64,000 nt of DNA from Sphingomonadales bacterium. GTDB lineage: Bacteria > Pseudomonadota > Alphaproteobacteria > Sphingomonadales > Sphingomonadaceae. A model generated the notes under the pieces. The model saw only the letters and a list, made by a program, of their open reading frames with translations, did no database searches and had not been told where the DNA came from. Shown one piece after another: positions 63,901 through 64,000 of the stretch. Location of the stretch: positions 186,001-250,000 of the forward strand of contig JADJGU010000003.1 in the NCBI GenBank assembly GCA_016707885.1, read 5' to 3'. Position numbers and translations under genes: made by a program. Within the stretch, counting starts at the first letter, position 1. Every line of letters starts with the position of its first letter.

Positions 63901-64000
63901 CAGAGATATCAACGCCAAGATCAGCCTTGTTGATCATCGCATCGAAGCGTTCATCGTGCGAGCGCAGCGCGTTCAAAATCTGCCAGACAACGCGATAGCG
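60968..64000 (-). CDS. Type ISP-like restriction-modification enzyme, C-terminal part (cut by window edge)
   Basis: 1010 codons are visible; the frame stays open to the window edge (reading RYRVVWQILNALRSHDERFD), so the N-terminus, where nuclease and helicase domains are expected, lies outside. The visible part has a helicase-to-methyltransferase coupler, then an adenine-N6 methyltransferase with motif I DPFTGTGTFI and motif IV NPPY (VIVGNPPYSVG), and a C-terminal target-recognition region. Single-chain type ISP enzymes (LlaBIII-like) cut and methylate DNA with one polypeptide. The GHKL-nuclease gene follows 49 bp downstream. Confidence 0.82.
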   Translation of the reverse strand, partial: RYRVVWQILNALRSHDERFDAMINKADLGVDISDHIEVIAVSNKLPTKKASDGAKTNIGHGSAADDDEREQGDIKPKDPVQGTFFFDEFSKAIMAKIVKKCGRRDYWEDWASDIAKIAQTHITRITALVEKPDTTERAAFEAFLAEIKDDLNDSITEGEAIEMLAQHIITRPVFEALFDGYSFAQNNPVSKAMQAVLDALDEHSLEKEAESLAKFYESVRRRAAGIDKADAKQKIIVELYDKFFRNAFPKMTERLGIVYTPVEVVDFIIHSVNEVLQSEFGQTLGSKGVHILDPFTGTGTFITRLLQSGLIKREELEHKYRHEIHANEIVLLAYYIAAINIEAAYHGVAGGDYVPFEGICLTDTFQLYEQERDLISDLMADNSNRRTRQKELDIRVIVGNPPYSVGQGSANDNAANLAYPKLDGRIRDTYASRSNATNKNALYDSYIRAIRWASDRIGDAGVIAYVSNAGWLDANTADGLRKCLVEEFANIHVFHLRGNARTSGELRRKEKDNVFGQGTRTPVAIALLVKNPVATAHGQIHFHDIGDYLTRDEKLSIVRRFGSIDGISKAGGWHEITPDELGDWLGQRDRAFDKFLAIGTKDNNNETTLFLNYSSGVKTQRDSWCVNPDRDALSDNMRSMINFYNAELERFNCAFPNIDRKSREAKISGFVDTNTTKVSWSDGLKSEMIRNNNHDFDKSKITNYLYRPFTRQWLYYDRTYNERVYQMPRIFPMDGNTANRIFSVTGNGAQNFTCLMSNVLTDIQMHFNGQCFPRYLYEPAEAGTLFAGRSIGIEQRDALTDEGLGHFQAAYPSEAITKDDLFYYVYGLLHSEEYRARYADNLSKQLPRIPAVKKAADFWSFVEAGRKLGDLHCDYETADPFPVTFVRGDTSLAAPSDPEAFYRVEQMKFAGKRPNLDKTTVIYNANVTISGIPLEAYDYVVNGKPAIEWVIERQCLKTDKASGIVNDANHYAIETVGDPAYPLKLLQRVITVSLETMKIVHNLPPLGDLT

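Noticed and set aside
1..64000. CRISPR arrays, insertion sequences and rRNA genes
   Set aside because: None were seen: no regularly spaced direct repeats, no transposase-like proteins and no rRNA-like segments.

Overview
The window looks like chromosome of a sphingomonad-type alphaproteobacterium (order Sphingomonadales). The signs are a high-GC chromosome, an atpHAGD operon whose beta subunit carries an Ala/Lys-rich N-terminal tail, a complete exosortase A (XrtA) exopolysaccharide locus, and TonB-dependent receptors with the (E/D)IVV plug signature. This assignment is an inference from gene content; no rRNA or complete tRNA gene is present to test it.

Layout. 1-3229 (minus): F1 ATPase genes atpH-atpA-atpG-atpD, the last cut by the window edge. 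3603-9770: housekeeping and accessory genes (an HExxH/TPR protein, a dienelactone hydrolase, a YdeP-type molybdopterin oxidoreductase, a DUF1203 protein) and an ada gene split in two by a one-base shift in an A-run. 9978-22509 (plus): ten genes of the XrtA exopolysaccharide/protein-sorting system, with no PEP-CTERM substrate in the window. 22506-25377: truA and fmt (minus), recR and def (plus).

25.5-49 kb looks like a phosphate-starvation supercluster. It holds a small TPR protein behind a clear Pho-box array; an ElpS-like secreted lipoprotein with its TonB-dependent receptor; a complete type II secretion operon (gspCDEFGHIJKLMNO) with a Pho-box array in front; an agt-plcP lipid-remodelling pair; a PhoB-like regulator whose receiver has lost most activation residues; and a TonB receptor translationally coupled to a nucleotide pyrophosphatase/phosphodiesterase. 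Together these would release phosphate from nucleotides and other esters, take it up through the outer membrane, and spare phospholipid. Pho control is inferred from 7+4-bp phased CTGTCAY-like repeats read by eye.

From about 49.9 kb to the window end is a mobile island. Its left edge is marked by a 17-bp copy of a tRNA 3' end including CCA, so the intact tRNA and probably the integrase should lie beyond the right edge. The island carries mobC and a relaxase, an AbiE-type toxin-antitoxin pair whose toxin is fused to a WYL domain and a zinc-finger-like tail, the 'mobile mystery' HTH/Fic pair with a palindromic operator, a DUF347 membrane protein, small plasmid-type genes, an ArdC antirestriction protein, and a type ISP-like helicase-methyltransferase gene followed by a GHKL ATPase fused to a PD-(D/E)XK-like nuclease. 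Two island genes share a leader whose outer stem shows a compensatory base change, suggesting an undescribed structured RNA or DNA element. No CRISPR array and no insertion sequence were recognised.
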